Source: Psettodes erumei (taxonomy: Eukaryota > Chordata > Actinopteri > Pleuronectiformes > Psettodidae). Taken from it: a stretch of DNA of 64,000 bases. Of the stretch, positions 1-13,300 are shown piece after piece (the first letter of the stretch is position 1; the number at the start of each line of letters is the position of its first letter). The DNA lies in contig JAFBJZ010000939.1 in the NCBI GenBank assembly GCA_016785225.1, forward strand, positions 744,001-808,000. The letters are read 5' to 3'. Position numbers and translations under genes: made by a program. The notes beneath the pieces were generated by a model that did not search any database, had not been told where the DNA came from, and saw only the letters and a program-made list of their open reading frames with translations.

Positions 1-3000
1 AGCTCAGAGTCAGCCCTGATGAAGTGACGGCAGTGACAGTGTACCACCGTCTAGTATTTGTAAAACCGTTCACTATGTTATAAGTTCATTTCTAACTGAA
101 GTAAGGAATATATTCATAAAGACAGACATTTACAGCAACAGTAATTTAATTTTAGTTTTTAAAAGATACTCCATCAGTGGAGGAGATTTTCTTTTTAAAA
201 ACTTCATGTGATGTTTTGGAATTAAATCGCTTGCTTGCAAAAAGAGTGACACCAGCTGACACTGACATGAGCTTAGAATAGAATCTCTTTTTTGGGATAG
301 ATTCTGCCAAATCTTTTGTGATCTTGCAGTTTATTAAAAAAACAATGTAAGAGTTGGCAACATTTTAGGTCAGATAGTTAACCAAGAGATTTTTAAATCA
401 AAAAGAAAATATTTTCATTCAATAAACCATCCATTTTCTGAAGCATTTCACCCTGTTTATGATAAGAAAGTGACTAACTTCAGTTGCGAGGAATGCCCTG
501 ACAACCTTAGCCATAAGAACCGAAATCCCCCGCAGAGCATCCAGGTTTACTGTGATCTGACCCAGGCCTGCCACGGTAGCATCAGGACTTCTCCACTTCT
601 TTAAAATCATAAGGTCTGCACACACACCTAGAACACACACCACTGTGGAGGAGTCATTTTTACTCCGAGACAGTGAAGGGCAATACGAACTGAAGTGTAT
701 TTGCACCAGAGCTGTTGAAATGTGCTGCAGAGAATGCAGCTCCAGCTCTGTTTACACTGACAGACCAATGGAGGAGGATGGCAGCTCATAAAAGGCCATA
801 TAATGAGGTTTATGCCTTCCTGGCACTTTATGGAGTTCACACAGAGTGTAGTATCTGCTCCCTGTGAAAAACACAACATTTCCTCATGCAGACAATTTCC
901 CAATCTGGGAAAATATGCAGCAGGGTGAGAGGATTAACACTTCTTTAAAGAGTCACCCCACTGAATGTGGTTGGTTTGTAATGTCCAAAGAATTCCTGGT
1001 GGAGGAGAAATGCAACAGGAGTTGCAATAGGCTATTAAACATTTTATGAACCGAGGAGATTAGTGCAGAGAGTACATCATATTTTTAATTTTTACTGTTT
1101 ATATAGCTCATAGTTCTGGCCTTGTGTGGGTGTTCTTCCTGGAGCTGTGTGATTGTGTTTGATGGCTCACCACCAGACAAATCTTCCATACTGAGGTTCA
1201 GTGATATTGAACTGCTGTCTCACAGGACTGGCGGTCGCTTCTTGCTGTGCGGGATGTGTTTAGGCGAGCCCCCGTGCAAGCCACGGACCAGCCATGAGCC
1301 CTTTGATTTGGATTTAGGTTTTCACATGAGATCAGTTTTAGGTTAGGCTTGCAGCAATATGTCTATGAAACGGTGATGGACGAGAAAACAAAGGACAACT
1401 CTGTTGCAGCTTCAGTAGGTGAGCAGCTTTGTATTTCAGTCACGTTACCGCTACATCGTGAGCGCTGCTTTTGTTCCCTGCAACCGTTGTTTGTTTGTAT
1501 GATCAGGTCATATTTGCATGACAGTGGCTGGTTTATGGTGTGGGATAATCATCATCCTGTGGGCATCAGGCAGCAGCGGCTCTTTATGAGAAAAGTGGGT
1601 TATTGAAATGACTCACACCTTCTCAAGGAAGAGTGTGAATTTGTTTAGCAATGTCTGTACCGTAGAGGGTAAAGTGCTTTGAATCCTCATCAGATTCTCT
1701 CATTTAGTGAAAAAACATTGACTCAAAGTGCTGATAAATGGGCAAAAAAAAGCATTTTTCACTGGTAAAAGAGCACTGGAGCTGTTCTTGTCACTTCTGA
1801 GGAGCTGCTGTCATCACATTTCACCAGACACTTCACTGCTGCACACTCATTTACATTCAGCTGACTTCCTTTTGAAGCTATTTGTTTTTGTTTTCCTCTC
1901 AAAGTACGAATGAGATTTTTTTTTTTATTTCTTCTGTCTGTCTTCTTGTGTGTGAAGTTCTGCATTGTTTTTATCTTGAGGTTGGAGAGTAAAGCACATT
2001 CTACATAATGATAGAACATAAGTAAATCACTGCAGGACAGGAGCAGTATTTCTCATTCAGAAAACCTAGCTCAGTAGAACGTCCCAAGTAGAGCTGCAGT
2101 AAACTTACTAACTGTGGATTGTGGACCGTTGCTCAGACAAAACAAGGATCATCCTGGTTTCAAGGAAATTGTGAAGGACATTTTCTGCTATTTGAGACAT
2201 TTTGTTAGACCAAATGATTTATCAAGTCACTGAGAAAACAATGAACAGATAATGAAAACAATGGTTTGCTGGAGTCCCTGTCTTAAGCAATGGGGGGCTA
2301 ATTTCAACTCTAACAACAGAGTAAAACTTAGAGATACCAGAATTCAGATGTGGTCCAACCTTCCTGAGGAGTTTTCTTTTTTTTGCCTTAAAGCACCGAT
2401 GCAGGTTGAATGTGTTGTGTAAAATTCAAAACAAAAGGGATCTGATCCACTGTGTGTCAGAGCAGAAACCAGAGTCAGTGTAGGTGTGACGTTTGTGAAG
2501 TGCTGCTCTCTGTCCACTGATCTCCTCCAGTCTCTGTCTCTTCCACCTGTGACAGGCTGCCAATGCCAGACCACTGAAGTGCCCTTTGTCCCCTCTACTC
2601 CTCCCTGACCACACTCGTTAAACTTGCACCCACCCCTTCCACTGTGTGGGTTGTCGTGTGTGGCAGCGTGACAGAAGTCATGTTCAATGACAACACTTGA
2701 CCTTGTTTATGAAGCAGTAGGAGAAGAAGGTATGAAAAACACCATATATTCACACGCAGTCTTTTAACAGCAGGAGAGCCTTGAGCGTGGGAAGCCTCAA
2801 GAGTTTCTCCCCAGTGCCTCATTACTATGGTCAGAAGAGAAAGGAAGAACCAAAGTATTCTGCTGCACATCAGTGAGAAGCACTAAAACATGTTCACAAC
2901 ATCTGTACTTAAACAGTAGCTGATTTTAATCGTACTCCTCCTTGTTACTTTCTCATGCAGTGGAAGGACATGACAAATGTCTGACATTATTTTACAATTT

Positions 3001-4070
3001 TTGTGTACATTTTGCATTTAATAATAAGCAAGACTGAAGACTACAGCCATGCTTACACACCCGAGAAGAGAATAGTTGAATGGGTGAAAAATGCCCTCTT
3101 ACAGCACGATCACTAGAGGAGGAAAAAAAAAAGAATTAGGGTCAAAGGTGGGGTTGTCCCCTAAATCCTGTATGGGAGCCAGGGAAGACATTTCAGAATT
3201 TTGTCTGGGTGACGTGTTCCTCATGACTTTGAACACCATCCTGCTGACTGCTGCAGCAAATACTTATTATTGTGTTTAACGTCGATTAATTTGCTGCTGA
3301 AAATTCCTACAAAGAACCTGAGAAACAAAGTTGTCTGTGGCATGTAAAGTACTTTTCACTAACAATCCAGCAATGCCATATGCTCCTAATTTGATAGATG
3401 AGAAATCTTCTGTTGTGCTGATGATAATTTATCAGCTGAACCCAATTATAGTGCATTGCTCACTTTACAGTGAGAGCACATTGTTTCACATTTAGGCAAA
3501 TGTAAATGACGAGTGAGCCAAAACAGTATGTACAGTAGTTAGAACTCGGATTATTTCACATTTAGGAGAAGACAGCTCTTTAAAGTAGGTTTAATAATAC
3601 TGCCAGAGTTATGTTAGCAGGTTAAGATGCAGTCTTTTAGCACATAGTAATGAAAAGGTCAAATATTGTTTGCACATAAATAAATAAATAACACTATTGC
3701 TCTTTTTGGTATTACCGTGCTTGTACAACTGTGCCTAGAAAGACCAAAAACACACTGCCAAGTAAACCAGAAGGTATTTTTGGTTTTCGTAGCCAGTGGA
3801 TTAAATATGATGTTCCTCATTAACCCCATCATGGACTGTATGAAGCAAAATGTTGAGAGACAACAGCAAAAACTTCATAGTGAGCAGTGTTTGTAGCAGT
3901 TGAAGGTCATGCTTACAATGAGTGGCAGGCTTTGGGTTTAAAAATAAACCTGAGATTATTATTCAATAGTGATTAAATAATGGCATAGTTTTACTTTCCC
4001 TGCCACCATGCTGTTTGTATTTTCATTTGTTGACTCATGGAGTATAGATGATGTCCTTGTTCCCACTCAG
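1..4070. other. No recognisable gene; 5' flank or intron 1 of pde9a
   Basis: I translated this stretch in both directions and found no exon with a recognisable product. The first coding exon of PDE9A (human N-terminus beginning MGSGSS) is not present, so it probably lies upstream of base 1. The open frames here are short, lack flanking splice sites and have no recognisable similarity. The stretch at 1342-1421 has an AG before it and a GT after it, but it cannot be tied to any family. Confidence 0.5.
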
Positions 4071-7000
4071 GTGGTCTTCAGTAGATTCTGCAGCCCATGT
4101 GACATCAAGGAACTGTTCTGTACAGCCCTGGGTGTGCCGAGGTAAAACATACACACACACACACACACACACACACCATCAGCTTTGTTAAGTTCAAATA
4201 GTCCTGCTCCTTTCTGTGTGGAGTTTGTATGTTCTCCCTGTGCCTGTGTGGGTTTTGTCCAGGTACTCCACCAGACACATGCAGCTTAGGTTGATTGATG
4301 ACTCTAAATTGTCCGTAGGTGTGACAGTGAGTGTGCATGCTTGTTTGTCTCTATATGTCAGTGCTGTGATAGACCGGTGACTTGTCCAGGGTGTACCCCA
4401 CCCTCACCCCCAGGACCTTGCACGGATAATTGGTATTGAAAATGGATAGGTGGACTGCTCTCATTTCACTTTAAACTGAACAATATATGTGTAGGTTACA
4501 ACCAGGTATCCTCTACTGTTTGTTGTAGAGCTCAGGTGTGATTTATTATGCTGTAAGTCATCTGTATGTGGACAATAGGCCTGTATTTGTAAGCAGGGAA
4601 GTAGTGGTAGTTGCATATTAGCTCCCCTATTTTTTTCCTGTTTTTGAGATTCTTCTATGTGTGCTCAGAAAGTCACAAATGATTGGACATGTATCTTAGA
4701 AAATGTCACTGAAGTAGCCCTGTCATGTAACATCCCGAGACTTAGAGGCATTTGGAGTTGCTGTGGAGATCTGATCAGGTTGACTTTAAATTTGGTCAGT
4801 GCAATCTGAAGATCTTCACAATGCTAAACTGTAAAGCTCTTTAGTGTTTATTGAACGGTGTGGCAGTAATAAGGTTAGAACCTGTACATTGCCATGTGCA
4901 GCTATATTGATTTTTACTTTTTAGTCAAATGATTTAGTCAGTTATACAGGATTTGAATTGAAGACACTGTTAATAAAGTATATAGCAGACTATATCTGTG
5001 GAATTTTTTGAGAGGAATTATGTTTGTTTTAAAAAAAAATGTTTCATCTTGTCAACCATTTGATATATTCAGTTCTTGTACTACTACTACTGCTACTGTC
5101 ACACTAGCCAACAGGGAGAGCAAAAAATTAAAAATAAGCATAACAAGTGCAGAGGTTTCTTTTTTCATACGCTGTGAATCATTACATGTTTTCAAATTGT
5201 CACAGGGATCACAGTTAGTGCTTTATTGAAGATTGACTGTTGCCCCTCACTTGTACGTCACTTGGGTTAAAGTCAATGTAATGTAAAAGATTAGCTAAAG
5301 GACAAATGTCATGATGTCTTACCTGTACAATGTTCCCATGTGTCTTTGTCTTCATGCAGGAACACTAATCTATCCCTGCTGGACTCCTCTGGAGCCATGG
5401 TGTCCATCGACCCCACCATGCCTCACAACACAGAGAGGTACGATGTCTTCACCAACGAACTGATTTACAGGACACTTGTTCAGTCCACCAGCTGGCTGTT
5501 TGATTGAAAGACTCTTTCGCTGATTGGCCAGTGTTTCCTGCTCCTTCCTCTTGAGCAACATGTTGCTACAAAAAGCTGCCATGAAATGGGACCTGTAGGT
5601 GTAGATTAGAAGCCACTCAAGTGTGACTGAGTTTACGTGGAAGTGATCAGAACAACAGAGGCAGGGTTTATATGTATGCATTTGTATATGTATGCATTTG
5701 GCTGCAGGTGAAGTTCAATCTGATTGAACTTCTTCTATGAATACTGCCAGCACCTCACTTGTGGTAAAAGTATGGATTTTGTGCTTCTTATTACTTATTG
5801 AGGATGTGAGCAAGACTGATTTTCATTACTGCTCATTCAAATGCTTTTCTGGGAAGCGGCGGAGAGCTGAATTTGGCTCATGTCACTGTGGTTGGTTTTT
5901 CCCACAGTGTGAATTCCTGGCAAGATGCTAATTTCTGACTTCTGCTAGAGTTGTGATAATTAAAGGATTTAAATTTGAACAATAATTTGTATTTAAGTAA
6001 TGTAGGATGTCACCAGTGTCTGATACCCCTGACAGCAGGGTCAAAAACACAATGGGGCAGAGAACCAGAAATAGAAACTGTGAAATTAATATTTGTAGCT
6101 TTGACTCTTCCTGCCGTCTGTTTCTAAGTCCTGGTCATACTGATGCTTGTCCACAAATATCATTTAAGGGGTCTTTCACCAAGATGCTAAACATTGACCA
6201 TGTGCTGTAGTGTAAGAAGTGCAGTTTGAGCTTCTGTGTTGAGCTTCTGATTCATCTGTCAAGCAGCACAAGCACTTTTATATACCCTTTCTGCTGGTCT
6301 GGTCCGCCCTCTTAGCCTGTAGCTGTGGGAAAGTAAGATAAACAAATGTGTTTTATAAGAACTATACTACATTGATGAAACAATAAGTAATATAATATAT
6401 GTAATATACTGTACTGTATTTAACTGCAAAGAACTCTGAGAGACTGCTCCCAATGGTGAATCTTTCCCCAAAGCCTGAGGAGTATCCAGATCAATTTGTG
6501 TTCCAGCCAGCGAGGAGGTGAGCCAGGGAACTGCTGCTCACCAGTGTAATGTGGTTGCCCTTTATACATTTATATATACTTTACATATTCCTGAAATTTT
6601 GCAATGTTGAAGAAAGGAAAAAATCACAGATCTGGATAGTGATCTGATCACTCCAGTGTTGTAAAAAATTTGTCAGTTACTTTTCACGTCGCCCTGCAAC
6701 AAACAGAGCAAACCGAAAAGATAACCTACTTGGCGGAGGGATTAATAAAAATGATGAATCTGTAAAGACGGGCACAAATGGAATGCAGAAGTTTATGTTG
6801 ACATAGTATAGCTTTCATACTCCACAAAGCTTATTCCTGTAACAGTGAGTACAGCACATCCACCTTCAAAGTTGCAGAGTTAGGGCAGAAGCTGTCCACA
6901 TGGACTGTAAGGCTAAATCCAGAAGTCCAGACTTGACCACACTTTGTGCACAGTGCCATGGTCAATAGGTGCAGACCTCACCAGACTTTGCTCCAGAAAT

Positions 7001-8467
7001 GAACCAGACTGAGATATGGAAAATTTGGAAGTGAAGTCAACACCTTGAAGTTTTTACATCCCTCAAACGAGTCCTGAATTTTTTTTTACAGACCTCTTAC
7101 TGACCTCTTTCAGCAGGATAATATGTGCAGCAGTGTTCTGCCACACAGAACACTGCTGCCATGAAGGTACTTGGTCTGCATAGTGCATCTTGATGCCATC
7201 TCTTCCCCAGGTTAATAATGTAAAAACAACCAGCTGTCCATGTGATGTAAAAGAAAACAGGACTCATCAGAACAGAACGCCTATTTCCATTGCTCCATGG
7301 TCAGTTCTGATGCACACGTGCCCATTGTTGACACTTTCAGTTGGAACAGGGGTCAGCATGGGCATGCTGACTGGTCTGTGGTTACACAACCTCACACACA
7401 ACAAGCTGTGATGACCTGTGTGTTCTGACAGTTTTCTATCACAGTCAGCATTAAGAGTTTCTGTAGTTTGTGTTACAGTAGCTCCTCTGTGGCACTGGAC
7501 CACATTTGGTGACCAATTTAAGCCAGGAGGATGCCCCAACCCCAGCTGTTCTGGAGATGTTCTGACCCAGTCGTCCAAACGTCACAGTTTGACCTTGTTA
7601 ACTTTGCCTAGATCCTCACACTTGACCATTTTTTCTGCTTCCAACACATGAACTTTAAGAAGTGACTGTTGACTTGGTGTATGATACGTCCCACCCCCTG
7701 ACAGCTGCCACCTGACCTGTCAGTGGATTTCATGTTGTTAATGATCAGTGTATATCCTTTTCATGTCAGTTTCATGATTTTATTTTAAAGCTGTCATTAC
7801 ATGTCATGCTGAAAAACCCTCACATGTATGACTGCCAGTGGCATGTTTCATTACATGTTACATTCAGTTCCATTCGTGCAATAATAACCTATATCTGGCA
7901 TAACTGAGAATTAGGTGAGATTCTGACTGTGGTCATAAGTTCCTGAAAACAGAAGTAACTTTAAGGCATTACATTTTCAGGAATGATTTATGTTGCTATT
8001 TTGATCAGTCCCTTTGGCCCTGACTGTTTGTGGATAAAACTGCAGCTTGTACTTTTGCCTCCTGCAGCCTCACTTGCGGATGTGGGTTTTTGCCTATTAA
8101 AGTATTCTCTGGAGCAGTTAAAACGGTTTTAACTCCTTTAAGATATTTTATGGCCCAAATGTAATGTAACCAGTCTAATATTTGAAATGGAATTTTACAG
8201 ATCTGTGGTTTTGTGCTTCATAGACATCTGTAGAAAGGTGACAGGAATCTACTGCCATCCAAATTTTCCAATTAAACCTGAAGTAAAAGGGTGGACTGAA
8301 CAGCAGTTCCTCCCAATGTTACATAAACATGCATTCTGAAAGCTGTCACACTGTACGACCCTTCAGCTTCAGCGATGAAGGTCTGGGTCACATTCCACTA
8401 CCAAGGTTATACATGTTACAAACAGAGGAGCACACCGATTAGAGGAGACACTTTAATAGGCGTATGC

Positions 8468-8498
<31 letters not shown>

Positions 8499-10274
8499 GG
8501 GTTTTGTGCTATGAAATTTTTTGATTTGACAAACATCATCTGAATGTGATATGTGTTATCTTAGTAAACACAGTGTGAGATAACAGCATGTCAGGGGAAT
8601 TTCTTTTATCTTCACATCACCTCTGCTCTCCAAACTAACCTCTGCCTGTGTCCTGTTGTGTTTCTCCAGGTCTCCATACCGGGTGGTACCAATGACTGGA
8701 GGACAACTTGCTGGTGAGTTTCAGGACACACTTAGATGGGCCATTAATGACAGAAAGTGGATGTTTAAAGATGTCAGAGTACGTAGGCAGTGATCAGAAG
8801 TTTAATGGTTAGAATGTTTAACAGTATTTGGTTTATATCCCTGAAGGAATAATTGTTCTTTTCACCTTGAGGTATTTAAACACCGAGCTGCCCCAGTGTG
8901 AATGTGTGTTTCCAGCAGGTCTGGATGAGAACCTGAGATTTGACTGGGTGAATATCACTTGCCCTGGCTAAAAGCTCTGTCAGAAGTTGATTATTTTTAA
9001 TCTTGTTTTTTGGCCACATTTTTACAATACAACCTTGAAATGTTTTTTTGTTGGATTTTCAGATCGGATGAAGGATTTTAGTCTCTGGACATGAATCTTA
9101 AGTTGTTTTTAAGAACTGTTTCTTTTTGAAGACTCTCCTCTACATGGCTGCATGGCTATCTGTGGACTTTGCACGTTGGCTCACTCACACTTAAGCAGGG
9201 ATGGACTGGAACTAGGATAGACAGGCCTTTTTCGGCATAAATTATAATTAATTAATATTTTTTGATAATGGTTTTGTTGTATTAAGAAAATCTGATTATG
9301 GTGAAGATACTTTAGGATGTCTTGGTGACACCTGCTTCCTCAGTTTGTATAGGCACCTCAACACTGCACTGAATCAAAACAAGACCATGTCAGACAAGCC
9401 TAAGCTCAAGCTAACCAACATATTTTAAAATTCTTATTTTCTAACTCATTTTTTTTGTATTCATCTTATTTTTTTACCATGGTTTTCTGCCAAAAATGCT
9501 CTGAGCTAATCTGTTACAACACAACAAAGTAAACTCAGAAATGTGCATGGAGAACTCCCACTCTTCTGGAATGCGTGGGGGGCACTCGCAAGGTCGTCCA
9601 GAATTGATTGGGTCTTATGGAACTGTAGCCACAAAATTTAATGTTTATGACGTTTATGAAGAAAAAAAATTCTACCAATCTTCATGTTGTTTTCAAGGTG
9701 TAGAGACAGGACAGGCCTTGCAATTCTTTTGTGAAATATCTTGTGTGTTTGTGATATTAATTAAGCCACTTCAGTTTCACACATCAATCGAGCAGCAGCC
9801 ACTTGATCACCATGGATCACAACACATGTAAGTTTCTAACGTTTGTTTTGGTCATTGAGGACGGGTGTCCTGTTGCTAATGTTAACCCTGTTGTAAATCC
9901 TTTACTGACCCATCAGAATAATTTGCAAAACGCTTGCAGTTTATGAGCAAAATGGCCTTTCCTGTAAGAAAAACAAAAGGAGCATTAGCATTTTTCTGAA
10001 TTTGTTATATAATATACACTGCAGTTGCAAAAACTAAAATATAATTTGGGCTTGTTTTCTTTAGAGGCAAAAAATAATTATTTTAGCCATTTCGCTCAAA
10101 TCACCCCCCTTTCATGGAGGACAACCTTGTGACTGCCCTCGAGTTGAATTGCAGCAAGTTCTGGTACAATGGCATTAAATAGGAAGTGGATAGGCTCTCC
10201 ATAATCATCCCTGATAAACTCCTCCTAACAGAATCAGTGAGCCAATCGAATTTCAACAAAAAGGAGTATCAGTC

Positions 10275-10308
<34 letters not shown>

Positions 10309-13300
10309 TAATGTTGAAAGTATGAGATTGGCTGAGTTGGACAGACACAGACAGTGTTCCATTGCTGCTGTTTGGGTCTGGAATGAAGTGGCCATTACAG
10401 GACAATATCTGACAGCTCAAACAAGATCTTTAAAGCAAAGATTAATAAAAACCTGTGCTTTTCATCCATGGCCACTGTAAGACCCATTCACTGAGTGCCA
10501 AGCTGCTACTCTTATCTGGTCCAGCTCTGTTACCACCAGAGAAGAGCTGATCCTCCCAACTGATGCCCTGGCCCTCAATGTTGATCTTTGAGCCAAGGAC
10601 AATTCCCAAGTCTGCTCTCCTCCACAACTTAGAGCCATGCATCCTACTCAAGAGCAGCAGCAATTGAGCTAAATGCTCATCTGACAATATGTAAGGTTCC
10701 GGCCTGAGTCTCCACTCCAGACCCAGGTGGTGGCTCCTTCACTGCTGTGGACCGCACCTTGCCTCCTAGCGCCCATGTATGAGCAGGCGAATCCTGAGCT
10801 AACTGGTAACTGCTCTGCTGCAGTGGACCACGCTGCACCTGGTCCTGCCCCCCAGGTGATGAGGTGTGCATGCCCAGGTGCAGCCCCAAAATAACAAATA
10901 ACAAAAATAATTCAGTTCCACTGCCAGAGACTCTCAAAGAGGAGTCTGAGTGCTATTCCTCACGATCCCTAAAGGCTTTGAAATACACAGTATATACATA
11001 CACACTACCAGTCAATAGTTTGGACACACTTTGTCATTCAATGGTTTTTCTTTATTTGTATTAGATGCATACTAAAGACATGAAGCAAGATCTATGGAAT
11101 TATGTAGCAAAATTGTGAAAGAGTTCTAAATATGTTTTATATTTTAGATTCCTCAAAGTAACAAGTCTTTGCTTTGATGACAGCTTTGCAAACCCTTGGT
11201 CTTCTCTCATTGTGCTCTATGAGGTAGTCACCTGAAATGCTTTTTGCTTCATAGGCGTGCCTTGTCATTCAATAGTTTTTCTTTATTTGTATTAGATGCA
11301 TACTAAAGACATGAAGCAATATCTATGGAATTATGTAGCAAAGCAAAAATTGTGAAAGAGTTCTAAATATGTTTTATATTTTAGATTCCTCAAAGTAACA
11401 AGTCTTTGCTTTGATGACAGCTTTGCAAACCCTTGGTCTTCTCTCACTGTGCTCTATGAGGTAGTCACCTGAAATGCTTTTTGCTTCATAGGCGTGCCTT
11501 GTCAAGGTTCATTTGTGGATCTTCGTGCCTTCTTAATGGGGTTGGGACCATTGGTTGTGTTGTGCAGAAATCAGGTTGGTACGCAGTTGACAGCCCTATT
11601 TGACAACTGTTAGAATCCATATTACGGCAAGAACCAATCAGCTAAGTAAAGAGAACCAACAATCCATCATTAGTTTAAGAACTGAAGGTCAGTCAGTCTG
11701 GAAAATTGCAAAAACTTTGAATGTATCCCCAAGTGCAGTCACAAAAACCATCAAGCGCTATGACGAAACTGGCTCACATGAGGACTGCCCCGGGAATGGA
11801 ATACCACGTGTTACCTCTGCTGCTGAATAGAGAAGTTCATCTGAGTCACCATCCTCAGAAATTGCAAGTTAACAGCAACCTCAGATTAGAGCCCCAGATA
11901 AATTTATGGTCTTTGGCCTTTATGGTCAAATAGCTGCTAAGACACCACGACTAAGGAACAGCAACAAGCAGAAGAATTATTTGGGCCAAGAAACACAAGG
12001 AATGGACATTAGACCAGTGGAAATCGGTGCTTTGGTCTGATGAGTCCAAATTTGAGCTATTTGGTTCCACCCACCATGTCTTTGTGTGACACAGAAGAGG
12101 TGAATGGGTGGTCTCTACATGCATGGTTCCCAACATGAAACATGGAGGAGGAGGTGTGATGGTGTGTGCGTGTGTGTGTGTGGGGGGGGGGGGGGCTTAG
12201 CTGGTGACACTGCTGGGGATTTATTCAAAACTGAAGGCACACTGAACTAGCATGGCAACCACAGCATCCTGGCCTCCACAGTTGAGATGGTTTGGGATGA
12301 TATAGACTGCAGAGTGAGGGCAAAAGGGCCAACAAGTGCTCAGCACCTCTGGGAACTCCTTCAAGACTGCTGGAAAACCATTTCAGGTGACTACCTCATA
12401 AAGCTCAGTGAGAGAAGGTCAAGGGTTTGCAAAGCTGTCATCAAAGCAAAGGGTGGCTACTTTGAGGAAACTCAAAACATATCATATTCAGAGTTTTTTC
12501 AAAATTTTTGGTTTGCTACATAATTCCATATATCTTGCTTCATTTTGATGTCTTCAGTATGTATCTACAATGTAAAAAGTAATAAAAAAATAAAGAAAAA
12601 CCATTGAATGAAAAGGTGTTTCATTCAAACTTTTGACTGGTAGTGTATGTGTTTGTTTGTATGCTGTACATAATAGTATTGGAGTATATACATGGGCAAT
12701 AAATGGTTTTATCAGGTCAGGAACTGTAAATATAATGAAAATGAAATGTATGTTACTGTGATTACAGTAACAAATGAATTCCAATTCATCTCACATGGTG
12801 TCAGCACTCAGGTCTGTCAACCTTGACCAATCTTTATCTTTATGGCTCGGTACCAACAGGGGTAGGTATGGGGGATGTTCTTTCTTACTTCTGTGGTTTG
12901 GGCGAACACAACCTTTGAAGTTTAAGGAGATCCCATGAACTCCCTCTGTTTGTGTGTCTGTTAAGTTTCCTCCTCATGGCTAGTCTTGCATAATATCCCA
13001 CATAATGATTAAGCTCGCTGATTTTAGCAGTAATAAAAGCAATAATAAAATGTTTTAAGCCATTCCCTAAACCTGGACTCATTTCAAACAAACATGTTCA
13101 CTGAGACAGTTCAGCATGTTCTATCTGAGCTCGTCAGTGACGATCCAGTTCACTTAGTCACTCCAGCTCACCTGGCTTAATTAATCACCCAGAGGAATCT
13201 CTTAACAGTCTGTACTGACCTGTGACCCTTAAGAAAGATGGAATGTGAGTGACACAATGTACAATGCAACGTACAACATCCTTTTTTTTTTTTTTTTTTT

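Larger units (their letters stand above)
11003..12645 (+). mobile_element. Tc1-family DNA transposon, defective, with long inverted repeats
   Basis: The outer ends are inverted copies of CACTACCAGTCAA (11003-11015 and, reversed, 12633-12645), with TA next to the right end. The inverted similarity continues inward for roughly 200 bases: the right arm from about 12395 mirrors the left arm up to about 11240, including the 'caaagctgtcatcaaagcaa' block. Transposase remains start at 11600 (MTTVRIHITART, a helix-turn-helix region with SVWKIAKTLNVSPSAVTKTI). A WSDESKFE block holding the first catalytic Asp is near 12040, and MVWDDID...KGPTSAQHLWELLQ starts at 12287. Frameshifts separate the blocks. 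The part that should hold the QQDNDPKH motif (second Asp) is deleted, so the copy cannot make active transposase. It sits in a pde9a intron in the sense orientation. Confidence 0.9.

Noticed and set aside
1342..1421. Exon-like stretch with AG before and GT after
   Set aside because: It does not match the missing first exon of PDE9A or any family I recognise, and the acceptor lacks a pyrimidine tract.
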